Part shown: positions 46,083 to 55,448 of the stretch, in pieces
How positions within the stretch are numbered: position 1 is the stretch's first letter
How the letters are laid out: each line of letters starts with the position of its first letter
Assembly (NCBI RefSeq): GCF_035497915.1
Contig: NZ_DATJCS010000039.1
Location: 124,001 to 188,000 of the forward strand
Length of the DNA stretch: 64,000 bases
Origin: Serpens sp035497915
Lineage (GTDB): Bacteria; Pseudomonadota; Gammaproteobacteria; Pseudomonadales; Pseudomonadaceae
Reading direction: 5' to 3'
Notes under the pieces: model-generated
What the model was told of the DNA's origin: nothing
Seen by the model: only the letters and a program-made list of their open reading frames with translations
Database searches by the model: none
Made by a program: the position numbers and the translations under genes

Positions 46083-47744
46083 TCAATCCGTTCCTGGCAG
46101 GGTATAGAAGCTCCACCGCCGCTCGCCGTGCTTGACCAGCTTTTCAGCCGACACCAAGCGCTTGAGCAGTTGCCAGGCTTGATCCTCGGTAAGCCGGCAC
46201 AGGTCCATGACCTCCGCCCGCTTGATCTGTCCATGCTGCTGCACGTAGCTCAACACCATCTGCTCGTGCTGGATGGGGCTGAATCCGGCTTGTCGGGTGT
46301 AGGCAGCCTTATCGCCCACGGCCTGGTACAGGCTGGCTGACAGGGTGTAGCTGCGTGCTCGCGTGGCGCCGTGCGCTTCCACCAGGCCCGCCTCGGTCAG
46401 GGCTTCCAGGGTGCGCTTGGCACTGGTGGTGTCGCGCTGGATCTGTACCGCCAGCTCATCCGCAGTGACCCGCTTGGTCGCGCGCAGGGCGGCCAGCGCA
46501 ATCAGGCTGTCGATCGGCAGTTCGGCGTTGTGGGCGCGTTCGTGCTCGACCACCAGGCGGCGGAACTCCAGATCGGCCTCGGTGGTGGGCAGGCGCAGCA
46601 CCACGCTCTGTGTGGTGGTGTTGCCATAGTCCGGTGCGGGCCGGCCGAACTTGAGCATGCCGCGAAAGATCTTATCCACGCCGCGACCGGAGCGTTCGAC
46701 CACGCCGATGCGCTTCATGGCATCGGCCAGCGCCGGGTTGCGCGGGCGCGGCTCGGTGACCAGCAGGTTGTCCAGGGTCACGCCATCGACCAGCCCGCCG
46801 GGGTTGCTGACCACCAGGGCATCGTCCTCCAGGCGCACATGCACCGCGCCACGGCCGTGATAGTCACGGTGAACCAGCGCATTGGCCACCGCTTCGCGGA
46901 ACGCGCCCATGTCCACCTTGGGCACCGGCACGCGGAACAGCCCGACCTGCAGCTCTTCTTCCGGGTTGTAGGGCCGGAAGTTGGTTTCCAGCCAGTCCAG
47001 CGCCTTGAGCAGCGGGAAGCGGCGGAACTCGTTGAAACGCACCGCCTGCTGAGCCATGACCTGGAAGGCGAATTCGTGGGTGGGCACCAGTTGGCGCAGC
47101 GAGGTTTCCCGGCCGACCAGCAGCAGGCCGGTGAGGGTCGGTACCCGCGAGCCGTCCGGCTGGCGGGCGGTCAGCAGCAGCGCGCCGTCCAGGGCTTCGT
47201 CGTCGAGCTCCAAGAGCACGCGGTCGCCGCCATATTGCTGCACGGCCTGACGCAGACGCTCGCGCTCCAGCGGGTCGAGGTCGGCGAGGGTGGCGCCGGC
47301 CACCGGTTGGGCCGACACGTCGATCAGCCCGAAGCTGGAGGCGCGGCTGGTCCGCTCGTGGGGCAACATGGCCACGCACTCCGGGGTGCCATCGTGCTTG
47401 AGGCGGCGGCGCAGGTAGACCCCGCTGGTGGTGGCCACCTCGCCGTGCGCCTTGGGCACGCGGATGCGCGCCACGGTTACATCGCCTAGCTCGACCGCCT
47501 CAGCTTGAATGCTTAACGACGGCGAGGTGCGCGCCGCCACCATTCCGGTCAGGCCTTCCAACAGGTGATGTTCGGCATGCACGCCGGTGGGCGTGCCGTC
47601 GTCCTCGACGCCCAGCCACAACTCGCCGCCCTCGGCGTTCGCCAGACAGACCAGTGCCTCGATCAACTCGCGGTCGGAGAGCTTCTTTACGTCGCTTTTG
47701 AATTCGACGGTAAGAGATTCGCGGGAGGGCAGGCGTTGGGGCAT
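46083..47744 (-). CDS. AlbA_2 / ATPase-like putative regulator of the RM locus
   Basis: A 553-residue protein. The N-terminus has the AlbA_2 (Schlafen-like) domain with ESLTVEFKSDV and LANAEGGELWLGVEDDG; a GHKL-like C-terminal helicase-associated part follows with FREAVANALVHRDYHGRG near 290 and RSGRGVDKIF near 350; winged-helix segments end the protein (about 430-550). Such proteins are found as extra genes in type I RM and other defence loci and may bind nucleic acid. It lies between hsdS and hsdR, one base after the hsdS stop, so it is part of the same transcript. Role here unknown. Confidence 0.85.
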   Translation of the reverse strand: MPQRLPSRESLTVEFKSDVKKLSDRELIEALVCLANAEGGELWLGVEDDGTPTGVHAEHHLLEGLTGMVAARTSPSLSIQAEAVELGDVTVARIRVPKAHGEVATTSGVYLRRRLKHDGTPECVAMLPHERTSRASSFGLIDVSAQPVAGATLADLDPLERERLRQAVQQYGGDRVLLELDDEALDGALLLTARQPDGSRVPTLTGLLLVGRETSLRQLVPTHEFAFQVMAQQAVRFNEFRRFPLLKALDWLETNFRPYNPEEELQVGLFRVPVPKVDMGAFREAVANALVHRDYHGRGAVHVRLEDDALVVSNPGGLVDGVTLDNLLVTEPRPRNPALADAMKRIGVVERSGRGVDKIFRGMLKFGRPAPDYGNTTTQSVVLRLPTTEADLEFRRLVVEHERAHNAELPIDSLIALAALRATKRVTADELAVQIQRDTTSAKRTLEALTEAGLVEAHGATRARSYTLSASLYQAVGDKAAYTRQAGFSPIQHEQMVLSYVQQHGQIKRAEVMDLCRLTEDQAWQLLKRLVSAEKLVKHGERRWSFYTLPGTD

Positions 47745-47745
47745 A

Positions 47746-49026
47746 TCAGGCTCCCGTTTGTGCAGCAGTCTGCTGTAGAGACTTCAGCAGCGGGGTGACG
47801 CGGACGCGGCCGGTTAGCAGGTCGTCCATAAGGCCGGCTTTGATCGCCCGCAGGACCTCTAGCTCCTGCAGCTCGCTTTGCAGTTGAGCATCTAGTGCCT
47901 TGGAGCGACACAGGATTACGCTCTGCTCATCAGGTTTCGGAATGGCAACTTTTAAGCCGGTAACGATTGCTGAGCTGATTTTCACCATGCTTTCAGACGT
48001 TCCAGATGCAGAACCCTGGATTTGCCGACGCACCTTGCTCGATTGCAAAACTAACTGCAGGAACTCGGCGCTGGTTTCCTCGGACGGCATCAGCCGCATC
48101 ATTAAATCCGGATAAGTGCAAGGCGTACCAATATCGCGGTACACGCCCACAACGCCGACCAGGTCCCTTGTATTTGCTCGGCTGATGAGAAGGTCACCAT
48201 CATTGAGCAATGCCTTCTCCAGTCCTCTATCTCCGGCGGGTGCGAGCTTGAGCTGAGCTCCAAAGAAGCCCTCCTTCGTAAGGCACCCCAATCCGAGCAT
48301 TTGAACACCTGTCCACTCTCCGGCCTCCTGAGGCGAATAACCGTTCTTAGGTTTCCCCATTAGCCAAGTCCCGAGCGATCCATAGCTCCATTCCCTCGGG
48401 ATCCACCCTAACGGCGACTCCTTGTAGAGCTGTGGCGTTTCGCTTTGCGGCGGGCGCAGTTGGCCGTTGGGGTCGATGCCGCGGGTGAGTAGGTTATGCA
48501 GCAGGCCCTGCTTGACGGCCTTGAGCTTGTCGATCAGCGCCTCGGTTTCGCGGATGGCGGTATCGAGGGTGTCGAGGACTTGGGCGATCTTCCTCTGCTC
48601 ACATTCATTGCCTGGTATTTCAACGGAAAACTCTCGAAGCTCTCCGCGCTTGATGTGTTTCATCGTGCTGCCATGCGTCCGCTTGCCCATTTCAGCAACA
48701 GATGCTTGCAGCACATGAAAAAGGAATGACCGATCAATCCCGGCAGCGGGCACAACTTTAAACAGATGCTGGTTCAGCCAAGCTGGACCGCCAGACCAAC
48801 GCACGACCGCGAGTGTGCCGCTCCACGAAAAGATCAGATCACCTTCATCAATCCGGTAACTCTCCGGTAGCACACCAGGAAAGCAATCAACGATGCCTTG
48901 GCTGCCGGTGATTTGAGCTATTCGGATAATTGGCAGGCCATGCTCTGACCAATGCAGCTCATTGAACGCAAAGCCGTTCTCATAGTTCCCCAGCGAGGCA
49001 AGGCTGCGTTGTTGCCACTCAGACAT
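47746..49026 (-). CDS. hsdS: Type I restriction-modification specificity subunit
   Basis: A 426-residue HsdS with two target-recognition domains (about 1-150 and 205-375), each followed by a conserved helix (IAQVLDTLDTAIRETEALIDKLKAVKQGLLHNLLTRG near 175 and LQSELQELEVLRAIKAGLMDDLLTGRVRV near 385, described by position). The second domain is visibly more AT-rich than the surroundings, a sign of exchange of recognition modules. It sets the bipartite DNA target. It overlaps the hsdM stop by eight bases. Confidence 0.94.
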   Translation of the reverse strand: MSEWQQRSLASLGNYENGFAFNELHWSEHGLPIIRIAQITGSQGIVDCFPGVLPESYRIDEGDLIFSWSGTLAVVRWSGGPAWLNQHLFKVVPAAGIDRSFLFHVLQASVAEMGKRTHGSTMKHIKRGELREFSVEIPGNECEQRKIAQVLDTLDTAIRETEALIDKLKAVKQGLLHNLLTRGIDPNGQLRPPQSETPQLYKESPLGWIPREWSYGSLGTWLMGKPKNGYSPQEAGEWTGVQMLGLGCLTKEGFFGAQLKLAPAGDRGLEKALLNDGDLLISRANTRDLVGVVGVYRDIGTPCTYPDLMMRLMPSEETSAEFLQLVLQSSKVRRQIQGSASGTSESMVKISSAIVTGLKVAIPKPDEQSVILCRSKALDAQLQSELQELEVLRAIKAGLMDDLLTGRVRVTPLLKSLQQTAAQTGA

Positions 49027-51514
49027 ACCCCAACCCCTTCAAGAACCCCTGCAACGCCACCGCCGCCGCATCGCGCTTTTGCTCGATCTCATTCAGCGTC
49101 ACCCGGTACTTGTCCCACCAGTTCTCGAAGGCGGCGACGATCTGCTTGCGCTGGGCGGCGATATAACGCTCGAAGATGGCCTGCATATCATTGTGCAGGA
49201 TGGTCAGCAGCAACTCGGCGGCCTGCTGCTCGTCCAGGCCATCGACGGCCTTGTTCAGGTGGCTGGCGAAATTTTCTTTCTTGGTCTTGAGCTGCTTCTT
49301 CACCTTGGTCAGCTCGGCCTTCCATTCCTTGAGTTGAGCCTCGTCGATGGGGGGTTCCTCGTCGCTGGCTTCCGCCTCGTCATCAGGCTCTTCGCCATTC
49401 TCGCCCTTGGCCGGGGTAGCGGCCTTGATCTGGCTCTCCAGTTCGGCCTTTTTCGCTTCCAGTTCGGCCAGGTCGGCGACGAAATCGCCGAGCAGGAACT
49501 TGACCAGCTTGTGCTCCAGCGGACTCTGTTTGCTGGCCTTGTCTTCCAGGGCGGTAACGATGCTGGTGCGCCAGGCATCCATTACGCCCCGGCTGCCACG
49601 CGCCATCAGGCCGAGGAGGTCGAATTTGCTCTGGTACCAGAAGCCGGCCACGATGCCGCGCACCTGGAAGGGATCGAGTAGCCCGATGCGCTCCAGGGTC
49701 TGGCTGAAGCTGGCCAGCAGCTCGCCGCGCAGGTTGACCAGCGCGGCGCTGTTATCCATTTGCCCGGCCAGGGCGGTGATGCGCGGGCTGTGTTCGCTCC
49801 ACCAGGCCTCGAAGGCGGCGCGTATCGAGGCTTCCTTGCGCTGCAGGCCCGTGTTGCCTTCGATGGCTGGCTTGAGATCGGCGCGGCGGGTCAGCCCACT
49901 GCGGAAGTCTAAGTAGCGCTCGTCGCGGGGCTCGAACAGGTCCAGCGGATCAAGGCCGTGAGCGGCGAATAGCGCGGCCTTGGCCTGCACTTCAGATTTG
50001 GGCACGCCGCCGAGCAGGTGGGCGCGCACATCGTGCGGCTCGGGCGGCGGAGCGTTGTCCACGTAGCGGCGGATGTTCAGGTTGTAGTCGTTGTCGCGCA
50101 GGGTGGCGATGTCCACCACGTCACTCAGGCCGTCGATACAGTGGAATTCGTCGTAGGCGGTGGCGATCTTCTCGATGTGTTCGGGCAGCAGGAAGTTCTG
50201 CGCGCGGCCCTCGAAGTATTCGCGGTCGGCATTGATAAACAGCACCTTGCCCTGTCGCTCGGCCGGCTTGCCGCTGACCCGGTTGGCGCCGTTCTGCTTG
50301 TGCTGACGCAGGATCAGGATGCAGGCGGGAATACCGGTGCCATAGAACAGGTTGGCCGGCAGACCGATCACGACCTCGAGCAGGTCTTCCTCAATAATGC
50401 CGGCGCGGATGCTCTTTTCCTCGCCGCCCCGGAACAGCACGCCATGGGGCAGCACAGTGGCGACCAAGCCTTCATCGCGGGTGACTGCGAGCATGTGCTG
50501 CAGGAACATCAGATCGGCTTTCTTCGAGCCCAGCGGCACCTCGCCGAAACGGAAACGCTCCTCGCGGAACGTCGGGTTCCAGGCGAGGCTGCCGTCTGGG
50601 TTTTTCTCGGTATGCCCCCAGTTGATGGAGAACGGCGGGTTGGTGAGGATGCGGTCGAAGCGGCGCAGCTCGCCGCCCTCGATATGCCGCGGATCGGCCA
50701 GGGTGTCTTCGTTCTCCAGCCAGGCCGTGCTGATGCCGTGCAGCAGCATGTTCATCTTGGCAATCGACCAGACAGTGCCGTTGAACTCCTGGCCGAACAG
50801 GTTGGCCTTGCGGCCGTCCTCGCCGTGCTCGTCGATATATTCCTTGGCGGCAATCAGCATTCCGCCCGAGCCGCAGCACGGGTCGTAGATGTCGTGTTCG
50901 AGGCGCGGCTTGAGCAGGCGCACCATCAGGCGTACCACTGCGCGTGGCGTGTAGAACTCGCCGCCCTTTTTGCCGGCAGAGTCGGCGAATTCGGCAATCA
51001 GGTACTCGTAGGCCGCACCCAGCAGATCGGGGAATTCGAAGTCGCTGTTACGCAGGCGTACTTCGCTGAAATGTGTGATGAGCTGGCGCAGCTTCTGGTC
51101 GGGAATCTTGCTCTGGCCGACCTTGCGGGTGAAGTCGATATGCTCCAGAACGCCGTCCAGGGAAGCGTTGTTGTCCTCGATTCCGCTCAGAGCTTTGTTC
51201 AGTAGGTTGCCAACGTTGACATGCGCTTCGTTGAGCAAATGTTTGAAGCGCGATTGGCTGGGTACCCAGAAGCTGCCGTCGCGCTTGTACCAGCGCGGGT
51301 TTTCCGCTGTGACAAAGGCCTCGGCTTTGCTCTTGCCAGCCTCCAACTCCTCGGCAACCACCTGCTCATAGCGCTCTTCGAATACGTCGGAGCAGCGTTT
51401 GAGAAACAGCATGCCGAAGATGTATTCCTTGAACTCCGAGGCATCCATCTTGCCGCGCAGAATGTCGGCGGCCTTGAAAAGGTGGCGTTCCAGTTGTTGC
51501 AGTGTGAGGGGCAT
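49019..51514 (-). CDS. hsdM: Type I restriction-modification DNA methyltransferase, large M subunit
   Basis: An 831-residue N6-adenine methyltransferase. The SAM motif DPCCGSGGM is at 211-219 and the catalytic NPPF at 292-295; the N-terminal helical domain precedes them. Most HsdM proteins are near 500 residues; this one has about 300 extra residues, including a charged coiled coil around 690-790 rich in Glu and Lys. ATG at 51514 gives the standard MPLTLQQLERHL opening with AGGGA upstream. First gene of the RM operon. Confidence 0.94.
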   Translation of the reverse strand: MPLTLQQLERHLFKAADILRGKMDASEFKEYIFGMLFLKRCSDVFEERYEQVVAEELEAGKSKAEAFVTAENPRWYKRDGSFWVPSQSRFKHLLNEAHVNVGNLLNKALSGIEDNNASLDGVLEHIDFTRKVGQSKIPDQKLRQLITHFSEVRLRNSDFEFPDLLGAAYEYLIAEFADSAGKKGGEFYTPRAVVRLMVRLLKPRLEHDIYDPCCGSGGMLIAAKEYIDEHGEDGRKANLFGQEFNGTVWSIAKMNMLLHGISTAWLENEDTLADPRHIEGGELRRFDRILTNPPFSINWGHTEKNPDGSLAWNPTFREERFRFGEVPLGSKKADLMFLQHMLAVTRDEGLVATVLPHGVLFRGGEEKSIRAGIIEEDLLEVVIGLPANLFYGTGIPACILILRQHKQNGANRVSGKPAERQGKVLFINADREYFEGRAQNFLLPEHIEKIATAYDEFHCIDGLSDVVDIATLRDNDYNLNIRRYVDNAPPPEPHDVRAHLLGGVPKSEVQAKAALFAAHGLDPLDLFEPRDERYLDFRSGLTRRADLKPAIEGNTGLQRKEASIRAAFEAWWSEHSPRITALAGQMDNSAALVNLRGELLASFSQTLERIGLLDPFQVRGIVAGFWYQSKFDLLGLMARGSRGVMDAWRTSIVTALEDKASKQSPLEHKLVKFLLGDFVADLAELEAKKAELESQIKAATPAKGENGEEPDDEAEASDEEPPIDEAQLKEWKAELTKVKKQLKTKKENFASHLNKAVDGLDEQQAAELLLTILHNDMQAIFERYIAAQRKQIVAAFENWWDKYRVTLNEIEQKRDAAAVALQGFLKGLGYV

Positions 51515-51608
51515 TGCGGAATCCCTTGTGGGCACCCGTCGCGGATGCCGGTCCTGGTGACATCGAAACAGCTCAATCTGTAACCAAAACGAGGCCAGAA
51601 AGCCATAA

Positions 51609-51640
51609 CAAAAAAGGCCCACCCGAAGGTGAGCCTTTTT
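51609..51640 (-). terminator. Terminator of tRNA-Thr
   Basis: On the minus strand GGCTCACC, loop TTCG, GGTGGGCC is followed by six Ts. A run of Ts also follows on the plus side, so it may work in both directions. It starts nine bases from the tRNA 3' end and separates it from hsdM. Confidence 0.88.
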
Positions 51641-51648
51641 GATCTAGA

Positions 51649-51724
<76 letters not shown>

Positions 51725-51978
51725 GAAAACGTCGGGCATTATACCGACCGGGGCGTGCGAGTAAACCGCCGTGGTGTCGATGGGGTCACGGCTGGCGGGC
51801 CTTATGCACAAAGCGAATGAAATCCGCGCGGCACGCGCGGGATTTTGTGAAGCGTTCGGCCGAATTCGCAACTTATTGTTTTTATTGATTATTTCCTGGC
51901 TGTTCAGAAATGGATCAGCGCGGGCAGAGGCCCGTGCGGCGGGCTTTTGCGGGCCTTACCCCAATGTCGTTCACAGAG
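51725..51978. other. Intergenic stretch upstream of tRNA-Thr, AT-rich in the middle
   Basis: No gene is apparent. The first part should hold the tRNA-Thr promoter on the minus strand. An AT-rich patch (51871-51911) contrasts with the genome average, and GCCCGTGCGGCGGGC (51931-51945) can fold weakly. The end carries a GTTATCCACAG sequence that overlaps the stop of the next gene. Confidence 0.4.
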
Positions 51979-53202
51979 TTATCCACAGATTCTGTGGGCA
52001 TCGTTGCGCTCGGCCAGGAGTAGCAGATTGCGTGGCGTGAGCCGGTGTTCGCAGAACTGGCCCAGTCGCACCCGGTAGCCCTGTTCTTCCAGAAACAGGG
52101 CCCGGTCGAGGACCAGCCAGAGCTCCAGCGGGCGGCGGAACAGGTTGCGCAGTAGCTCCAGGTTGCGCACTTCGGCCAGGCGTTGCCAGCCGGCGTGCTC
52201 CAGGGCGAGCCAGTCCTGTTCGCCCGGGTCGGGCAGTTGGCGTAGTTCGGCGAGGTCGCGGCAGTACTGGGCGAAGGGTTTGTCCAGCCAGTGGCTCGGC
52301 AGCGACGGGGTGGGCAGGTAGTCATCGCAGCCGCGCAGCTGGCGCTGCAGCAGGTCGAAGGACAGCCGGCGCGCCATGGACTGATCGCGCTGGCGGCGCA
52401 CCCGGGCGCCGGCGGTGGCGGTTTCGCACAGGGGTAGGGCTAGGTCGTCGCGACTGAGCCGCAGCCGGGAATCGCGGGCCGCTGCCGACAGCGGCTGGTA
52501 TTCGTCGGTGCCGATGCGGTTGTAGCAGCAGGGCGCCACGGCCAGGTGCGCGCAGCCGCGCTGGCTGGCCAGTTGCAGCAGGCGCACATGCAGGTCGCCG
52601 CAGGCATGCAGGGCCACCGGGCTGTGTTCGGGCGCTAGCTGCTGGGCGGCGTCGGCGGCGAGCACATCCTGTTGGATATACCGGGCCTCAAGCTGCTGGC
52701 GTTGGCTGAGCGCGGCGCCGGCTTCCACCAGCGCGGGATCGTATTCCAGGCAGGTCAGGTCGGCGCCGTCCTGGGCCAACAGGCGGCCGAGATGGCCCTT
52801 GCCCGAGCACCAGTCCAGCCAGTGGCGCGGCGGCTCGGCGAACTGCAGGCGTGAGGCGAAGGCGAGGATCTGCTGCCACTTGCGACCCGGCACGTCGACG
52901 CTCAGTCGCGCGGGCGGCTCCGCGCCCGGATGGTCCGGCAACTCATGCGCATGACCCAGTTCCCAGGCGGTGGCGGCCAGTTCCCGGAACGGCGCCGGTG
53001 CCTGCAGGCGCTCCGGCTGCGACTGGTCGGCGTCGGCCTGCTCCAGCGTGCGCGCGCGCAGCCACTGGGCCAGTTGCGGATGGTCCGCTTCCCAGGGCAG
53101 CTGCAGGTGGGTGAAGGGCTTGGGGCGCCAGAGCACCTGGTGGGCGGTCAGGAAGTCGTCCAGGGCCTGGAAGCGGGCGAGCAGGTCGGGGCCGGTGAGC
53201 AT
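51979..53202 (-). CDS. SAM-dependent methyltransferase of the METTL25-like family
   Basis: A 407-residue protein with a Rossmann methyltransferase core in its middle: HWLDWCSGKGHLGRLLA near 128 is the SAM-binding loop, CLEYDP near 151 the acidic strand end, and HACGDLHV and VAPCCYN (about 200-225) match the methyltransferase family that includes METTL25. The substrate is not known. It lies 48 bases after the amino-acid transporter genes in the same direction, which may be coincidental. Confidence 0.78.
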   Translation of the reverse strand: MLTGPDLLARFQALDDFLTAHQVLWRPKPFTHLQLPWEADHPQLAQWLRARTLEQADADQSQPERLQAPAPFRELAATAWELGHAHELPDHPGAEPPARLSVDVPGRKWQQILAFASRLQFAEPPRHWLDWCSGKGHLGRLLAQDGADLTCLEYDPALVEAGAALSQRQQLEARYIQQDVLAADAAQQLAPEHSPVALHACGDLHVRLLQLASQRGCAHLAVAPCCYNRIGTDEYQPLSAAARDSRLRLSRDDLALPLCETATAGARVRRQRDQSMARRLSFDLLQRQLRGCDDYLPTPSLPSHWLDKPFAQYCRDLAELRQLPDPGEQDWLALEHAGWQRLAEVRNLELLRNLFRRPLELWLVLDRALFLEEQGYRVRLGQFCEHRLTPRNLLLLAERNDAHRICG

Positions 53203-53250
53203 GATGGGTCGAAAAGTCCTGCCCCTCGGGCGAGGGGCATGGGAAAAGTG

Positions 53251-53940
53251 TCAGCGTCCCTGGCAGGCGTCCACGCGCAGCCAGCGTTCCAGCAGCTTGA
53301 AGCCCTGGACCAGCAGGAAGGCGATGATCAGGTAGATCACCCCGGCGGCGAAGAAGAACTCCACCGGCAGGTAGGTGCGCGCGATGATGGTGCGCGCCGC
53401 GCCGGTGAGCTCCACCAGGGTGATGGTGCTGGCCAGGGCGCTGGCCTTGAGCATCAGGATCACTTCGTTGCTGTAGGCCGGCAAGCCGATGCGGATGGCG
53501 CGCGGCAGGGTTACGTGCAACAGGGTCTGCGTGCGCGACATGCCCAGCGCGCGGGCCGCCTCCACTTCGCCGGGCGGCACCGCCTGGATGGCGCCACGGA
53601 TGATCTCGGCGATGTAGGCGGCGGTGTGCAGCGTCATGGTGATGATGGCGCACCAGTAGGGGTCGCGCAGGTAGGGCCACAGCGCGCTCTGGCGCACCAC
53701 CTCGAACTGCGCCATGCCGTAGTAGACGAGGAACAGCTGCACCAGCAGCGGGGTGCCGCGGAAGAAGAAGATGTAGGCGTAGGGCAGGGCGCGCACGTAG
53801 AGGTTCTGCGAGGCGCGGGCGACGCCCATCGGCAGGGCGAGGATCAGCCCGGCCAGCACGGAAATGGCTACCAGCTGCAGGGTCAGCACGGCGCCGTCGA
53901 GCAGGCGCGGCAGGTATTGAACGATCACATCCCAGTTCAT
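53251..53940 (-). CDS. Basic amino acid ABC transporter permease (HisM class)
   Basis: A 229-residue inner-membrane permease of the polar amino-acid family with about five helices. The coupling-loop motif appears as GEVEAARALGMSRTQTLLHVTLPRAIRIGLPAYSN (around 125-160, given by position), where EAA...G contacts the ATPase. It is last of four transport genes and overlaps the other permease gene by ATGA. Confidence 0.92.
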   Translation of the reverse strand: MNWDVIVQYLPRLLDGAVLTLQLVAISVLAGLILALPMGVARASQNLYVRALPYAYIFFFRGTPLLVQLFLVYYGMAQFEVVRQSALWPYLRDPYWCAIITMTLHTAAYIAEIIRGAIQAVPPGEVEAARALGMSRTQTLLHVTLPRAIRIGLPAYSNEVILMLKASALASTITLVELTGAARTIIARTYLPVEFFFAAGVIYLIIAFLLVQGFKLLERWLRVDACQGR

Positions 53941-54632
53941 GCCGCGCTCCTCACGAAGCCGCGGCTGGCGCGCCGCTCAAGGAAATGCAGGCCGATCATC
54001 GCGACGACGGTCAGGCCGAGATAGATCATGGCCGCCACCATGTAGAAGGTGAACGGCTCCTTGCTGGCGGTCACGGCGATCTGCGAGCGGCGCATCAGTT
54101 CTTCCAGGCCGATCACCGAAACCAGCGCGGTGTCCTTCATCAGGATCATGAACAGGTTGCCCAGGCCGGGCAGGGCGATCCGCCACATCTGCGGCAGGAT
54201 CAGTCGCCAGAGGATGCGCGGGGCGGACATGCCCAGCGCCAGGCCGGCTTCACGGTGACCCTTGGGGATGGCCAGGATGGCGCCGCGAAAGACTTCTGTG
54301 GCGTAGGCGCCGAAGCACAGACCCAGGGCGATGGTGCCGGCGGCGAAGGCGGACAGTTCCAGGCTTTCCATGCCGAGCAGGTCGGCCAGGCCGCGCATCA
54401 GGCTCACGGTGCCGTAGTAGATCAGCAGCACCCAGAGCAGCTCGGGCACGCCGCGCACCAGGGTGGAATAGGTGCCACCCAGCCATTGCAGCGGCTTGAG
54501 CGGCGAAGTCTTGGCCAGCGCACCGAGCAGGCCGAGGACCAGGCCCAGGGCCAGGGAGGCCAGGGCGAGCTGGATGGTCATCAGCGTGCCGGCCAGCAGC
54601 GCCGGGCCGAATCCGTGGAGATCAGGAATCAT
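53937..54632 (-). CDS. Basic amino acid ABC transporter permease (HisQ class)
   Basis: A 231-residue permease with about five helices; family motif GHREAGLALGMSAPRILWRLILPQ near 135-158 (EAA loop) and VRGVPELLWVLLIYY near 60. It pairs with the HisM-class protein to form the channel. The binding-protein gene lies 50 bases upstream. Confidence 0.92.
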   Translation of the reverse strand: MIPDLHGFGPALLAGTLMTIQLALASLALGLVLGLLGALAKTSPLKPLQWLGGTYSTLVRGVPELLWVLLIYYGTVSLMRGLADLLGMESLELSAFAAGTIALGLCFGAYATEVFRGAILAIPKGHREAGLALGMSAPRILWRLILPQMWRIALPGLGNLFMILMKDTALVSVIGLEELMRRSQIAVTASKEPFTFYMVAAMIYLGLTVVAMIGLHFLERRASRGFVRSAA

Positions 54633-54682
54633 GGGGTAGGGCTAACGTGAGGCCGGCGCGCCCGAAGGCGCGCCGGGATCGA

Positions 54683-55432
54683 TCAGTAGATGCTGAAGGG
54701 GAAGTACTTGGCGTTGATTTTTTCGTACGTACCGTCGGCGATGATTTCCTTCAGGGCCTGGTTCAGGCGCAGGCGCAGCGGGTCACCCTTGCGCACGGCG
54801 ATGCCGATCTTGTCGTCATCGAACACCGCGTCGCCCTTGAACTCGAAGTCCTTGCCGGCGTCGCTCTTGAGCCACTCCCACTGCACCAGGGCGTCGGCGA
54901 GGATGGCGTCCAGGCGGCCGGAGGCCAGGTCCAGGTAGGCGTTTTCCTGGGTGTCGTAGAGCTTCACGTCGACCTGCTTGCCGAGGTTGTCCTCCAGCCA
55001 GGTGCCGGCGATGGTGGCGCGCTGGGCGCCGATCACCTTGCCCTCGAGGCTGGCCTTGTCGGTCTTGAAGTTCACGGACTTGGGCGCCACGAACTGCAGC
55101 TTGTTGCTCCAGTAGTGGTCGGTGAAGTCGACGGCGCGCTTGCGTTCCTCGGTGATCGACATGGAGGCGACCAGGAAGTCGAACTTCTTGGCGTTGAGGG
55201 CGGGGATGATGCCGTCCCAGTCGGAGGTGACGACTTCACACTCGACCTTCATCTTGGCGCACAGCGCCTGGCCGATCTCGACGTCGAAGCCGACCACTTG
55301 GCCGCTGGCGTCGATCAGGTTGAAGGGCGGGTAGGCGCCTTCGGTGCCGATTCTGAGCTTTTCTGCCGCTACGGCCTGGCCGAGAGCGAGGAGGGTTGCG
55401 GCGGCCAGCAGGATCTTCTTGTAGGTCTGCAT
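54683..55432 (-). CDS. Basic amino acid ABC transporter substrate-binding protein
   Basis: A 249-residue periplasmic binding protein of the HisJ/ArgT class. The signal peptide runs to about residue 22 (GQAVAAEK). The mature chain shows GTEGAYPPFNLIDASGQVVGFD and SMSITEERKRAVDFTDHY, classic for lysine/arginine/ornithine/histidine binders. ATG at 55432 is supported by GGAG nine bases upstream and by the signal peptide; the extended opening is not. It lies 16 bases after the ATPase gene. Confidence 0.93.
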   Translation of the reverse strand: MQTYKKILLAAATLLALGQAVAAEKLRIGTEGAYPPFNLIDASGQVVGFDVEIGQALCAKMKVECEVVTSDWDGIIPALNAKKFDFLVASMSITEERKRAVDFTDHYWSNKLQFVAPKSVNFKTDKASLEGKVIGAQRATIAGTWLEDNLGKQVDVKLYDTQENAYLDLASGRLDAILADALVQWEWLKSDAGKDFEFKGDAVFDDDKIGIAVRKGDPLRLRLNQALKEIIADGTYEKINAKYFPFSIY

Positions 55433-55448
55433 GCGGTATTGCTCCGTG

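Noticed and set aside
51979..51987. Perfect DnaA-box sequence TTATCCACA
   Set aside because: It is a single copy overlapping a stop codon, with no cluster of boxes, no origin-linked genes and no extended AT-rich unwinding region.
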